A stretch of DNA of 64,000 nt from Isoetes taiwanensis (Eukaryota > Streptophyta > Lycopodiopsida > Isoetales > Isoetaceae): contig JAJEKV010000106.1 of NCBI GenBank assembly GCA_021234155.1, forward strand, positions 1,065,002 through 1,129,001, read 5' to 3'. The position numbers and the translations under genes are program-made. The notes under the pieces were generated by a model, which did no database searches, had not been told where the DNA came from, and saw only the letters and a program-made list of their open reading frames with translations. Below are positions 10,481-23,771 of this stretch, piece after piece. How positions within the stretch are numbered: position 1 is the stretch's first letter; each line of letters opens with the position of its first letter.

Positions 10481-12960
10481 ACCGAAGCTTCAACTTGGGA
10501 ATGTAGAACATGTAGCATGGGCAATCTACTTGCAAATTTTGCATAAATGTAATCATTAGCTCGATCATATAAAATATTCTTGCTAGCCTTATGAACTTAG
10601 GGCAAACATGATGTAAGGTTTTTTCAGTCCAATGAATATGGATACCACCTATATGAACCATAGGAATGATGTTGTTGCCTCTAGTAATTGCTTGCAATTC
10701 AAGTACAAATTCACTCGGTATCACGCAAATTGTTGTTATATTGGAGATATTCAGTCAAGAAAGTTATTCTCTCTGGTTGATGACTTGGGCTACAATAATA
10801 TTGCAAAAAGCACCCATGGAAAAACTCAAAAGCATGCATTGAATACAAATATTTAAGATTTCCTTGCAAATCCATATGTCAGCTATTCTACACGTTGCTT
10901 GAACAATGAACCAATTATGTAGCTTTTAAGTGTTTTATTTGGAAAAAAAATTAACAATGGACAATGGTATTGCTTTGTAAGTCTCTTTGAAAAAGAAAAA
11001 ACCAACAATGGAGCAATAATATTCTAACAATGGACCAATGATATTAGTTTAATCTTTTATTTGACAAAAAAAATCCAACATTTGAAATAGTAAGTGAGCA
11101 TTAAAATTGAAGAATATTCGATTAATAGAATCAAGCACTCTACATGCAATTTTTGAAAAAGATAGAATATTGCAGTTGATATTTTAATTGCAGACCTGTG
11201 AGCAATCCATCCTTGCACGTTTGTTCAAGAATGGACCAATGATGTTTCTCTGAGTCTTTATTAAAATAAAAAAGTCAAAACATGTAAAAGCATGAATGAG
11301 CATTAGATTTGGAGAGAGAACACTTGATAAACTGAATCAGGCACTCTACATGCTCGAACAGGTGGAATCATGTTGTAAATTTCTCAATTGCAAACCAATG
11401 AGCAACCTGATCATGCAAGAAAAGCTAGAAAGTACAGTCAACTTGGCTTAATAAGCAAACGAAAAGATAATTTACCACTGGCAAAATCAAAGCCTTCAAT
11501 CTTCTAGCATCCAAGAGCACATTCAAAGGACACAAATCCTCAAGAGTTGGGCGTTGCATCTGTTTATTGTAAAGTATACTGGAACAAACATCTTGCCTGG
11601 CAATGCTGTAACAAAAAGCCCTCAAATGTCCATGTGACTAAGACATGCAACTACACATCCTTCACCATAAACATCTTGTTTCAAGATTTAGTGGAATTAC
11701 TAAGAAAAGACGCAATGTAGCGATACATTACTAAATATAGTGAAATGCATTGCCAATGTTAAATTATTGTTGTCTTATGCCAATTCTCATTTGCATACAT
11801 ACATCTTATCACTTCATCCATACTCAATTTCATCACTGAGCTTACCACATCCCACCAAGATACATGCTTGCAAATATACTTGAGCAAGAGTGTGCAGGTG
11901 AAAGTAGTTCTCATACAATCCAAATAGTATATCGCAGTAAGATGGATCTCTCACCTGCAGAATAAAAGCAATGTTTTGGCACATAATAATGATGGAACAT
12001 CTATAAGGAGACGCGTCTAAGGAAATAAATACGTAGAACCTTACTGGACAAAGGCAGACATGATTATAACTTTAGAACCAGTCAATGAATAAGTAAAATT
12101 GGTTGTCAAGCACTACAAAGCACTGAGTTAAAGCTTTCAATCTTATAAAAGTTTTTCACCTTTCAAGTGCTAACCTATAAAATAAATCTATCTAGCTCAT
12201 CTCTCAAAGAAATAGTCTATATGGTTCTGCAATGTTTTGCAGAATCCAGGATATGCAAATAGGTGAAAATCGTGTAGAGAACAAAATGTCCGCGCATTCT
12301 GCATCCACTTGAAGGCTTAATACTGCTTCAATCTTATGTAAAAAAAAAAAAAACCAAAGCATTTTTCCTTATCTCTGGCAGTTGCTGACAGGAATAGAAT
12401 AGCAAAGAGTATGCATTGCCCAAGGACATAAAATCTGTGATATTGAAGATGTGACCTTGCAAGCGCTTGTCAAATCAGAAGTTCATGATGCCAAGCTCCT
12501 GCTATTTAGAGATCAGAATTATTATGCTGCAGACAAATCCAATAAATTTTAAAAGGTGGCTATAAAATTAAAAAAAAAAAAATGCGAAAGAAATATCAAA
12601 ATGGGCATGGATTAGAGAATAAAACTCACCTATTTATATGGGTATTTTCCAATTTTCAATTCATGGTTCAATCGTTCCAGAGCATCCCTTTTCTTAGCAT
12701 GCAAATGGCTACGCATTCCTTCGATCTAAAACATCATATCTGAAGCTAGAAATTGATACATGGGTTCTTGCCCCCTGATCTTGCTTTCTTAAAGCATGAA
12801 CTCGAGCAGAGCAATGGCAATGGCAGTGGCAAATCAGTGCAACAGTTTCGTACTTGCATTCTAAAGCATCATAATGGATTTCTGCTACACAACTATATAC
12901 AAATTATAGAAACAGGGGCAAAGAGAAGCTAAAATACTGTGATAAGTTGTATTTTTCTAT
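10481..12960. other. AT-rich stretch without a recognisable gene
   Basis: Short frames on both strands. Several loosely related segments (CAATGGACCAATGATATT near 11,025, AATGGACCAATGATGTTT near 11,230, ACTCTACATGC near 11,130 and 11,342) suggest an old diverged duplication of about 200 bp. No protein family recognised. Confidence 0.4.
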
Positions 12961-12962
12961 TT

Positions 12963-13763
12963 CTAGAGCCTAGTTGCACTCAACCAACACAATGCAACAA
13001 CATGCTGAATGAATGAGCCATGTGGCCCTCCCCTTTGTTTCCAAAATAGCAGTACAAAAATATTTCACTTCTAATAATCCCTCATGCACACCGGCCTTTT
13101 TGGGCATACAAAAGCATCAAAGTACCACAAAGGACCCAAATTCGATAGAGGTTATAGGCCTCCGTCGCTAAAGTCCAACACGACCCCAACATGCCAAGCT
13201 TCTTGCAAAACTCGCAAAGGACGTCTCCACATCCATCTTGAGCAGATCTGCAAAAGGAACAAAGAAACACCTGGTACGAGGACCCCAATCTTGGCACAAA
13301 GGCCGCCACCTCTTTGGCATACGAGGGCCCACCACCATGGCGCAAGGGCCCTCAACATCGACCCTACTTAAAACCCAACATTCAAGACCTAAGAGTTGCC
13401 CCAACAACAATGCTTGGCATGAGAGCCTCCAGCCCATAACCTCGCAAGATCAAGAAGTCAAACAATGGGCCAATCAACATAAAAAACTAAAACATTGACT
13501 ATAAGAATACTTCAATATCGCAAGGTTGCAACGCAGGGCTAAAACTAAAAGGGGGAGGGGGGGGTGGGGCATGCGACTACAAAGGGGGAGGCTCAAAGAC
13601 GGCTGATGAAGATGGGAGGAATGCAACAAGTCTATAAATACTCCAAGGGGGACACTCTCAACTAGCCTCAAGAAGCGGATTTATCTGCTAATCTCAAAAC
13701 GCGGATAAATCGCACTTCTAGAGCCTAGTTGCACTCAACCAACACAATGCAACAACATGCTGA
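12963..13763. repeat. Direct repeats of about 45 bp flanking 0.7 kb
   Basis: TTCTAGAGCCTAGTTGCACT, continuing for about 45 bp to AACAACATGCTGA, is present at about 12,962-13,007 and again at about 13,717-13,762, with about 710 bp between. The right copy abuts the end of the LTR-like repeat at 13,566-13,715, so insertion of the large element may have duplicated or rearranged this host sequence. Confidence 0.7.
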
Positions 13764-16700
13764 AAAAAGAGGCAGAAAAACAAGAAACTAAATGTCTAAG
13801 AGAATTAAGAGTACAAGGTCACCACTCAAAACCACAAAGGCAAAGAAAATGAGCAGGCGAAGGGGAGCAAGAGAGTAGGGCACATCCAAACAACCAGGAA
13901 TACTAAAAGAAAAACTACGATGAACTATCATAAGCTTAGCACTCAAAACATCGCCAAAAAGAACCAATCCTAGAGCATCTCACAAAACAATGCAAGGGAA
14001 GGAACATCAAACGAGAAAAGATCATGACGTAGGGACTTGACTCACAAAAAATAACATCAACGGACGCCGAAAAATCAAATTATAGCTCCATCAACAAGGG
14101 GTGGGGACTACACGTGTCCAAACCACCCCACACCTCCATCGCAATGCCGAAAGCTCAAACCCAACATATTCACTCACTAAGAAAAAATTAGTACAACATA
14201 GTTACTCGCTAAGAAAAATAGTGGACCTAAACAAAAGGCTCCATCAAACCAAACATACAGGTGTACAAACAAGTGTCCAAAACCACAAACTGCAAAGAAT
14301 GGAAACCCCAAGAAACTCATGCAACAAAGCCCGACCAAGTAGCATCTCCTGAAAACGCCTCAAAAGAAACTAGAAAGAGCGATTTGAAGGGTCTAATGAG
14401 AAGTGGACTAAAAAACAAGAACTCTGCAAACAAAAAATGAGGCTACACGAGCATGAGAAAGAAAAACTAAACTCCTAATCCTCCAAAAAATAGCTGGATC
14501 CACGTCATGCCAAAGAACTAAAAGTAGCCAAAGAACTTGAAAAGTGAAGTGCCATTGCAAAAATTTCAAGCCCAAATTACTATGAGTAACTAAAGAAAAT
14601 CCATCCAACAGACATTGCCAGAAAGTCCAAACAAGATCCTACACTCTAGCAAAGTCAAGCGACAATGTCAACCTCTAATGTCACACAGTGTAGAATACTT
14701 GCGCCAAGTAGATCCTCGAGATGAACTATCCGAACCGAAAAAACAAAGTCCCATTTCAATAGAAGTGTCATAATTGCAAGACTATGGATACTTGATTGCG
14801 AGGTTACATTGACCACTAGCATTGAACAACCAAACCTCACAAGAGCAAACCATGTACATTGAGAAATGGAAAGAAACTATGAATGGAGAATTGGAAAGAA
14901 ACTATGAATGGAATGGAAAGGCAAACGTCTCCAATGGCATAATTAAATGATGTCAACTCGCATTACAAATGGTGGGGACCCACTAATGTTTGATTCCAAC
15001 AAAGGCAAGCACAAATAAAGACTCACACACCTCAGGATGGGCTAGGAGTAACTACAACCGCAATGTTCAGGCTAGAGGATCTATTGCTAGAAAACACTCC
15101 AACTAAATTTGCCTCAACTATAACTCAACATAAACCTCCAAGGCCAGAACTTGCCAAAAGCGTAAAGTTCAAAAATAAATAAAAAAGAGCATATCAGAAG
15201 ACAACCTAACTAACCGACTAGGGTAGACCTAAGAAGAGCTAAATTGGCCTAGACCACAATACTCCCGACTATAACTCAAATAGACGACACACGACACGTG
15301 GTCCTAAACCTTTAGGGCCAGAACTCGCCAAAAGGGTAAAAATAAAAAATAAACAAGAGGGTAGGTCATGGGACAACCTAACTTATCCACTAGGGTACAT
15401 ATAATGGAACTAGGGACTTAAGGTTAGGAATTAGCAATACCACATCTTGTATAAATATGCACAACAAACTAAACTAAATCCTATAAGAACCTCGACCTGT
15501 GCAATCAACAGGTTGCATTCTCATACATCTCTAAACATTGCTAGAAAAACAACTACCCCTACTGAGCACGATAATCTTAACTTCCAACACCTAAAACTTC
15601 AAACTTTCCAACCTAGAATTGACTACACAACAGCTTTACTAGCACGACAATCTCAACTTCATCACTTACCTTCAATACTCTCAAACCTAGCACTTACTAG
15701 AAACAATTCTATAAGGCATTCAAGTACCTAAAAAATCACCTACAATAACTCGTAAGAAAGCATAAAAGTGCATATCTCCGATTATTACTTATAGAAAAGA
15801 AAAGAGAAACGAACAAAAGGGAAGGCGAGGGCAAAACTACAAGCTAGACAAATATTGTGAAATTCTAGAGTTCCAAACTAGCAAAATCGACGAAACTATA
15901 TTGAAGGTGAACCAACATTCAAATACCAAAATCGATGGCATGACTCTAAACTAAGACAAGTGATTATAAAAAAGATTCGCGTCTTTCTAACGATGCATTT
16001 GAAAGGACTCATAAAAGAGATGGTTGTCATAAGCCCCATATGACTTATACGCTAACAATTCAAACATTATATCAAACTCGAAAGAAATAATTGCCAACAT
16101 ATATGAAAAGGAGTAAAGCACTCTTGAAAGAGGGAACTTATCATGAAAAATGAACTAAAGCAGATAGCTTAAAAGGTCTCTTTAGATACCCTCACAAAAC
16201 AACAATGAGCACGCGAAGAATACTTGAAATGATGAGCTAAACTGGAAATACTTAAAAATGCATGTTCATGGACCTCCAAGGCTTGCCAGAGGGTAAAGCT
16301 AAAACAAATAACCAGGCGCAAGTTGGGCCAAAGTTGAAGTAATCCAATAAGGTAGACAAAAAATAATCCACTAATAAAGACTTGAACGGGAACTACGGGG
16401 ACAAGTTGAAGTAATCCAATAGGGTAGACAAAGGATAGTAAAGACTTAAATGGGAACTACGAGGACACGTTGAAATAATCCAATAAGGTAGACAAAAGAT
16501 AATAACTTAAATGAGAACTACAGGCACAAGGTGGAAATCCAAAGAAACTCAAATAGCACCACCCTATGCCTTCATATCAAGCAACCACAATCTCCTACTA
16601 CTCAATGATACCACACCTTATTCAAGCTTGCGCCACAACTAAACTTACAAGCACTCAAAAGTTTCCAATTATTCACAACAGGTTCTAGCAGGCTATAGCA

Positions 16701-18920
16701 AGATTCTAAAGAGCCAACATGTGTATGCAGCATGGGTTTGTGCCACTAGTAATAGAAAGAGCAAGAGGAAATGAACTGCGAGAATCACAAGAAAAAAAAT
16801 CATAATGCCAACCTCAAAAGGAAAGAACTACAAGAATAACAAGAAAATCAACGATGGCAGCCAGCTTCATTGCTATAAATACAACACCACCTGAAGGCCA
16901 CCGACTTCCTTTGCTCTAAGCATGGGCAAACGTGTCAAACCATCAACTGTCCAAATCTTCTTATTCGTGTAAAGAGATGAAGTCTGAGGGCTAGACCGAA
17001 GATACGTAAAAATAAACCATCTCAATATGTAACTGACTCAGCTTTGACAACGATCATACCATTTTGCGTGTTGCATATCCTACAAACTTGCACCTTACCA
17101 CTATAAGGAATGCTTCATGCATGCTTCACCTGCAATGAACTCTTTTGAGGTTCAAAGAACAAATGCAATGAGCTCAAGGCTCGTAAGATAGCCCCATCAG
17201 TCCAAGTCCAAGTTGATGCTGTACAATTCAGAAAACCCTTATGAAATGTCATTAGACTCATAATTTGACACGTTGTGGATCAGGTATAGAGAACCTCAAT
17301 AGATATTTAAACTGTTGGATCCAGCTCAGCCACATCCGCAACAGCAAAACAAAGAGGAACATACCTATGAGCTACTTAATAAGAGTAAAACGCTTCAAGC
17401 AAAGAAGCAAACAGGCCTAAGACTCGCTACAAGGCTAACCCATAAGATAAGTGCAACTCAAGCATATGCTCACAATTCTATAAGGTCTGCAATAACCTGC
17501 ATCATTGGATCACAAATATACATGCCGTAATACTAGGAACTAAACCAACATTTGGTGCACAAGGCGACAGTGGTAGGAGCACCAACAGAATCTAGAGCCT
17601 TAATCAATGTCTAAAACTGAAGAACATAGAGACATGAAAGATTAGCGAAGCTATGATCAGGCACAAGAAGGGAAACCTACAACGGAATCTGCCAAACAAC
17701 AAATGTAGCTAAGTAAAGACAAACTAGCCAACCAAAGAACAAGGGCAGGCCTGAGGACTACAAGGCAATGCACTACCAGTGATGTGCTATCATGCTTCAT
17801 ACCAGCATGACAATTGCTATCCAAAGCAGCTCGGTGAATTCGCCCCAGGAAAATAACCGTTGATTGAAATTCCAAATGACTCCAGCATAGCAAAACATAC
17901 CTTGCAAAGACTGGCGCACTTCTCCGCAATGCAGGACAACATAGCTCCGCCTAATGAAGTTTAAGCTACACCAACAGGGAAAGTCTGAAACAATCCACAA
18001 ACAAACAAGATGACCATAAACCCTGTAGAACAAGACAATCCAGGAGGCTAGCCATGCACAAGGCTGCCGGCTTCAAAAAATAAAATAAAATATGGGACCA
18101 TGAGCTCTGTGCACAATCCAAGCCAATACAACAGAGTTACAGGGATGGGTCAGGACTACCGTGACCTGCAAAACTGCAGCAGAACATAAGCAAACCAAAG
18201 CACAAAACATGTCTACAACCCATATCCATCTCAGTTAAACCGAGAAGCTAACCAGTAAAGAAACCGAGCACTGCACAGCTAGTTCGGCCAGATGCAAGAG
18301 ATCAAAACGCAAAAATCAGCTGCCCATCAAGCGACCACTACAAGGGCTCAAACGCTCTCCCGATCACTAAAAGAAACTCACGATTCATGGCAACCGACAA
18401 AGTTAGAGAAGAGAGAGAGAGAGAAATACCAAGGCACCAGACCAGGAGCATCGACTAAGAATAGGAAATAAATCGAACAAGAAGAGGAAAAATAAATGAA
18501 ACTACTCCAGAAACCCCTAAACCACAACGTGATGAACAGTATGACCTGAGGATTGCAAGACAACTCCATAGGGCACCAGACTATGGCAACGACCAAGCAG
18601 AAAACAAGCACAGCGGCAACCAGACACCAACAAGCCAATGGCGTCGTCATAAGATGAACTGCCAGAAACACTAGCTGGAGAAGCCGCCATAAGAAAGGCG
18701 AAATCTTCAAACAACAACCCAGGGCGCACAAGAGTGAAAGCAAAACCGTAACCCTCAAACGCCGATCCTTCACAAACTGGGGCATGCGACTACAAACTGG
18801 GGCATGCGACTACAAAGGGGGAGGAATGCAACAAGTCTATAAATACTCCAAGGGGGACACTCTCAACTAGCCTCAAGAAGCGGATTTATCTGCTAATCTC
18901 AAAACGCAGATAAATCGCAC
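13566..18920. mobile_element. Large non-autonomous LTR-like element (LARD-like), about 5.3 kb
   Basis: Direct repeats at 13,566-13,715 and about 18,779-18,920 share GGGGCATGCGACTACAAA, a TATA box in AGTCTATAAATACTCC, and the end GCGGATTTATCTGC...ATAAATCGCAC. The left copy has an extra 28 bp and the right copy a 21-bp duplication. The interior is strikingly A/C-rich on the plus strand and has no gag, protease, RT or integrase motif. Its longest frames are under 140 codons. A non-autonomous LTR retrotransposon fits: the TATA box and downstream segment would be the LTR promoter and R region. A polypurine tract, primer-binding site and target duplication could not be fixed by eye. Confidence 0.55.
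18409..18425. repeat. GA microsatellite
   Basis: A short (GA)n run inside the large A/C-rich element. Confidence 0.8.
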
Positions 18921-20399
18921 ATCATCATACTTTATTCTTAATATTTGAAATAATAATAACACAATATCCACGTAAATATAAAATCAATCTTACTTGTAAA
19001 ATGTGAGACCAATAACCATATTGTAATTATTTTCCAACTGTTTACATGCATTTGCCATGCTGCAACAATCATAACTAAGTTATACACCATGAGTAGTAGC
19101 TATTGATTTCAACTTATGCTGTTTAAATCCAATCAGATGCATAAATAATTCACTGAATTCAAACCTGTTTCTCCTTCAATAGGTTGGATGCTACAAAATT
19201 ATTTCCCAACTGTCTATAATAAACTTGTTATGACTGGCATTTGCTATTCTGCAATAATCATAACTGAGATATACACCATCATGAGGAAGTTAGTGCTTAT
19301 AGAAATTTGCAAATGAAAATACTACATCACCAGATCATTATATTTCTGCAAACTGAAGTAAAAACCATGCCCCATATAGCCACATTCACTGCCAGTCATC
19401 AGCAAGGATAGAAAGCATATACTCAATAATTCTGGTAATGTCAATTGATTCTAACAAAAACTTTAAGCAAAAGATATGCATATGTTCCTACTGGAAAGTA
19501 ATACGAATATGGAACAAAAAAATAGAAAAAAACACAAAGGAATCATCAAGACATTACCATCAACAAATAACTATTCTAAATACTTCATGACACGTACAAT
19601 TTTTCTATGTTAATTCCTACAAATATTGTTCAGTAGCATTGTGGCCAACATTATGTTCCTGCAAAACAGTCATACATACAAAGGTTGTAATAATGGACAA
19701 TAATTCAATGAAGGATTATAATTATCTTACTTTCCATCTCGGCCTTTTCCTCCTTCCATATCATAGCACCTGCACCAGTTCCAATGCTCTTCAAAGAATA
19801 AAATAATTTTTTCACAAATCACGCTGCAAAAACATGGACAATCATTCATAAAAGGGAAGAGAGCCAAGAATGAAATTGTTGAACTTACAAAACGCATTAG
19901 AGGGTGTTGAGATCTAAAGCTTGGATGCTTGATCAAGCTTGATTTAATCAGACGGCCGATTGGAAGAAAGTGCAAGCTGTTCTGACCTAAGCCGGATCTG
20001 TCTGCCTGTATTTGCTCAAGCATATTTTGGAATGCCCGGAGATGGTTAAAATCAGCCGCTTAAGATCCCTAAGCCAAGCCAATGGCCGGAATTGCAATCT
20101 AAAGGCGAATGTATCCTTTGCATACCCATCTGCTGTTGGTGCACAGAAACGGCAAGATTCGTGGCATGCATGCCTATGTGCAAATAGAGAAGGGAAAACA
20201 TTTTGAACTTACGAAAAAAACCATATCAAAAAAATCTTTCCCAATTTTTGGCACATTGGAAATGTTTTCCGACTGCAAAAACCTTCAAAACCTTAGGGAA
20301 ATAACCTAAAAAGAAATCCAAAACATTTTCGACCACACCGGAAAATCCCAAATTAAAAGAGTTGATATAATGGTTTATTTGAATTTCAAAACTAATCCA
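18921..20399. other. Stretch without a gene, with a diverged duplication
   Basis: Two related segments, near 19,025-19,110 and 19,197-19,290, share AATTATTTCC.AACTGT, GCATTTGC.AT.CTGCAA.AATCATAACT and ATATACACCAT, with an offset of about 170 bp. No coding sequence recognised. Confidence 0.45.
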
Positions 20400-20660
20400 A
20401 TGGTCTATCGACGATTATTTCTGACAATTCATGGTGGTTTATCTGGACACCAATAAGGGGTTTATTTGGACACACCAAAATCATATTGCATGTTATACAT
20501 CCAGTTTACTCTGTTGTTGTTTTTCTGGACCATTAATTGTGAAGATACTATTATACATTGAGTACAAATGTTCATGTACAAAATAGCCTATGACCATAAT
20601 GTTGTTTACACCTAGAAGTAGTTTATTTAGACATTCTCTTATGTGGATATTTGCACTAAT
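20400..20660. repeat. Degenerate satellite-family copies
   Basis: GGTTTATCTGGACACCAATAAGGGGTTTATTTGGACAC and later GTTTATTTAGACATTC repeat the TGGTTTATCTGGACA core in the same orientation as the cluster at 21.74-22.28 kb. Confidence 0.6.
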
Positions 20661-21068
20661 TTGGGCATCATGTGGTTCACTATATAGTGTAGCCACAACC
20701 AAAAGGCACAAACATGTTCAGGGTTTTTTGAACTCTCGCATTAAACCATCGAAATGCATCCATGCAAAACATCAATAAGCCGAAATTGTTCTAAGGAGGA
20801 GCTCTGCAAGGTGAGGGCAGCCTGCAAAAGAAATGGGCAGTGTACAGGAGAGGCGCAGCAATTATTCGAGATCAATGGCCTTCCAATCCTTGGATTGGCT
20901 ATATCTAGATAATTTTAAATTAACACTAGCATTAGCATTATCTTCTTCTTGGTAGTCTTTTAATATTTGGTTATTGTGTTTGGTGATGGGGCCTAGACCC
21001 CAGGTTTTAGATGTGCTGTGTGCCGTCCCATAATCCGTTGGGTTCCCGTGGATGTAAAAATTAATCTT

Positions 21069-21566
21069 ATTTTATCTTATCTTCAATCAATGTCGACATG
21101 CCCTCTGCCTTAATGCTCTCAACAATAAAATCTTGGACTAAAATTGGTTGTGCCCATAGCAGATGATCAAGGTTCTCGCATAAGTATGTTGAGAACTCCT
21201 CTAAGAACTTTTGATCGAAATGCCTAGAAAGATAAATTCCCTCAAAACAACGCAAGTAGTTTCCCTCCCACATGTCCATGGCTAACAACCTCTTCAATGC
21301 CTTGGCTTGGATCATGCACCTCTTCAAGTCAGCTAGCATCCCGATTAAGGGGCCTGGTGGTACATTTGAACTCCCCCTTTTCTACGGTCTTTACATGGAA
21401 CTTGCAGTTGGAAATATACATGACAAAGAGCAAGGACACGATTCTGAAGGAAAACAATAGAATGCTTACTTGTGAATGGATGGAGGCTATTCTCCTTAGC
21501 GAACTCTAACCCCACATCGTACTGAAGATTATTCAAGTGGAACAGAACATCATCTAGAGTGTGCAT
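21069..21566 (-). pseudogene. Unrecognised plant protein, frameshifted
   Basis: Two overlapping minus frames read as one helical protein. The upstream part (21,566-21,345) contains VLFHLNNLQYDVGLEFAKE. The downstream part (21,339-21,067) contains LADLKRCMIQAKALKRLLAMD and then GNYLRCFEGIYLSRHFDQ. They are joined by a frame change near 21,340. Amino-acid composition looks coding (many Leu, Lys and Glu helices, few odd residues), but I cannot name the family. No intron boundary explains the frame change, so it is probably a decayed copy or a fragment carried by repeats. Confidence 0.45.
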
Positions 21567-21739
21567 GTTGCTGCGACTGAACTAACAGAACTCCCTTTGT
21601 TGCTGCGTCTTTACCATCTTCTCCTAACTCCAAGCTCATTCTCAATATCTATTGGTTTATATAGTTTCATAGTGAAAGTACCGTTGCAACTAATTGTTCC
21701 TTACAATAGTAGCGTTACAACAACCGTTTGGAAAAAGAT

Positions 21740-22283
21740 TTTATGGAGATGTGGTTTATCTAGACACTTTGCATGGTTTATCTGGACACAAACTATTGGT
21801 TTATCTGGACACTGTTGGAATATGTATTGATTTTCAGTACCATTGGTATAAATACAATAAGTAATACCATTGGTATAAATATAATAAATACTTCCATGTA
21901 TAAAGACATCCTAGTGGTTTATCTGGACACCAAATAGTGGTTTGTCTAGACATCGTTGGAACATGCATTGATCTTAAGTACCATTGGTATAAATATGGTA
22001 TAAATACTTCCATGTACAAAGACACCCTAGTGGTTTATCTGGACACCAAATAGTGGTTTATCTAAATACCAAATAGTGGTTGGTCTGGACATTGTTGGAA
22101 CATGCATTGATTCTAAGTACCAATGGTATAAATATACCAAGTATTTATACCAATAGTATAAATACTTTCATGTACAAAGACACCCTAGTGGTTAATCTGG
22201 ACATCAAATATAGTTTATCTGGATACCAAATAATGGTTTGTCTGGACATTGTTGGAACATGCATTGATTCTAAGTACCATTGG
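21740..22283. repeat. Satellite cluster in inverse orientation
   Basis: At least four units of TGGTTTATCTGGACACCAAATAG, GACATTGTTGGAACATGCAT and ACCATTGGTATAAATA are the reverse complement of the 1.55-2.98 kb array. The cluster runs directly into LINE coding sequence at about 22,284 (TACCATTG, then GGTCTGTATTC). Confidence 0.85.
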
Positions 22284-23207
22284 GTCTGTATTCAAGCATG
22301 GTATGAAGCCAGTCGCCTACTGACTTGGCTTGAATTTCGGGCAAAGTTCCTGCTCTCTCGTTGGGATGTATCTGTATGGGAGAAGGTTGCAGAAAATTTG
22401 CCTCTTATGGTGCAGGTTGGTTACCGAAAGGGTGCCTTGGGACTGTCATGAAAATATTCACAAAGGCAAGCACTTTGTCAAATCAGTATATCGCCTTCTT
22501 TTAGCGCCATAGCCCCTCCAGTTGCTAGATGGGTGGCACCTACAGATTACACAGCCCACTTTGCATTGTACATGGCGATGGCTTTGGGATAAGTTGCTCC
22601 ACCCTAGGGTCTCTGTACTATGGTGGCAGGTTATCCACAGGTGCCTGCGTGTTAATGCCTTCCGACATCGTTATGATCCTCGCATATCTACAATATGTCC
22701 GCTCTGTCTTTCAGATGTTGAGACTCTTGAGCATTGCCTCTTCTATTGTCCAGAGGTTCAGTCAGCGTAGTCCTAGCTACAAGGTTTGTTTAACAGTGCA
22801 TTGGACTGCCAATGCATCCTCTTGGCATTCTATCCCAATGCATGGCCCCCAGCTAAACATAGGGCATCCCATCTTGGTTCTGGTTGGCTCTTGTGGTCGA
22901 TATGGGAGCGTCGCAGACGCCACATCATTCAGGGCATTTATTCATCTGCACATGGTGTTATTATGATGGCTCAAAAAAAGACAGCTTACGAGTGTTCCTC
23001 CCTTGAGTCAGAAATGACGGAATGTATCTGGATTCAGTATCTTCAAATTGATTCTTATCGTTAATCTCCTACAGTAAGTACATTGTGCTCCAGGCTCGTG
23101 CTCCTGTGGCATCTTTTTGTGCTTACACAGTTTGATGAGACATGTAAATTTTATACTTTTTATCTGATCAATAAACTTTTTGGCTTTTGTCCTTCCAAAA
23201 AAAAAAG
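22284..23207 (+). pseudogene. LINE C-terminal region with zinc-binding domain and poly-A end
   Basis: The plus strand encodes the zf-RVT-like C-terminus of a plant L1-type ORF2. After a helical linker (about 22,284-22,450) comes LWDKLLHPRVSVLWWQVIHR, then the zinc knuckle C-P-L-C...H-C-L-F-Y-C (about 22,697-22,760). The chain then continues in a shifted frame to a stop at about 23,062. A 3' region of about 130 bp follows and ends AATAAACTTTTTGG...AAAAAAAAAA at about 23,196-23,207, a normal LINE tail. Frame changes near 22,450 and 22,770 and a missing 5' end, replaced by satellite, make it dead. Confidence 0.85.
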
Positions 23208-23499
23208 GTATTGAGGATCATGCAAGTAGAACTGTTGACATTTATTTAAATCCTCACAACTGATAGTCATATGAGGGGCCAAACTTATAAACAAGCATTT
23301 CTTCCCAGTAAGTAACATTATGTCAGCCTCCTGCTTGAAAAATAGGATCCTAGAATAGTGGTCAACTCAAATTTGATTGAAGAAAAGTCACTAATTTATA
23401 CCCTAATAGACCTCACAACTGGCAAGACACTTGTATCCAGAAAAGTGTAAATCTGAGATGGAATTCTATATAGAACAAGTGCCACAAATTATACCCAAT

Positions 23500-23771
23500 G
23501 TTTAGTCCTGCCAACAATACATGTTTGAAATGTCAGACGAGCTAATGTGCAAATGCATAATAGAATAGAATAGAATAACCCACCTGCATACACACCTGCT
23601 AGAAGGAGAAATGCCAAGGTTGGCTCTAGAGATAAAATGCTCAAGTCCATTCCTATGCACATATGACTTAACACTATAGAGTTCATTCATCTTGAGGCAA
23701 TATTTTGATGCTTGCTTCATAGGCAACTTTGGGAGCTGTGGAATGCTAATAGCCTTAGCAAGGTTAGACAA
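23500..23771 (-). other. Unrecognised coding-like frame
   Basis: An 89-codon minus frame begins with AKAISIPQLPKLPMKQASKY and a helical segment, then degrades. Composition looks like a protein exon, but I recognise no family. It contains the pentamer run GAATAGAATAGAATA near 23,563. Confidence 0.3.

Noticed and set aside
13764-18778. Organellar DNA insertion
   Set aside because: No plastid or mitochondrial gene, rRNA or tRNA motif seen; terminal direct repeats fit a retroelement better.
18378-18785. 135-codon Cys/Leu-rich minus ORF
   Set aside because: Lies in the A/C-skewed element; the apparent hydrophobic protein follows from the strand bias, and no motif supports it.
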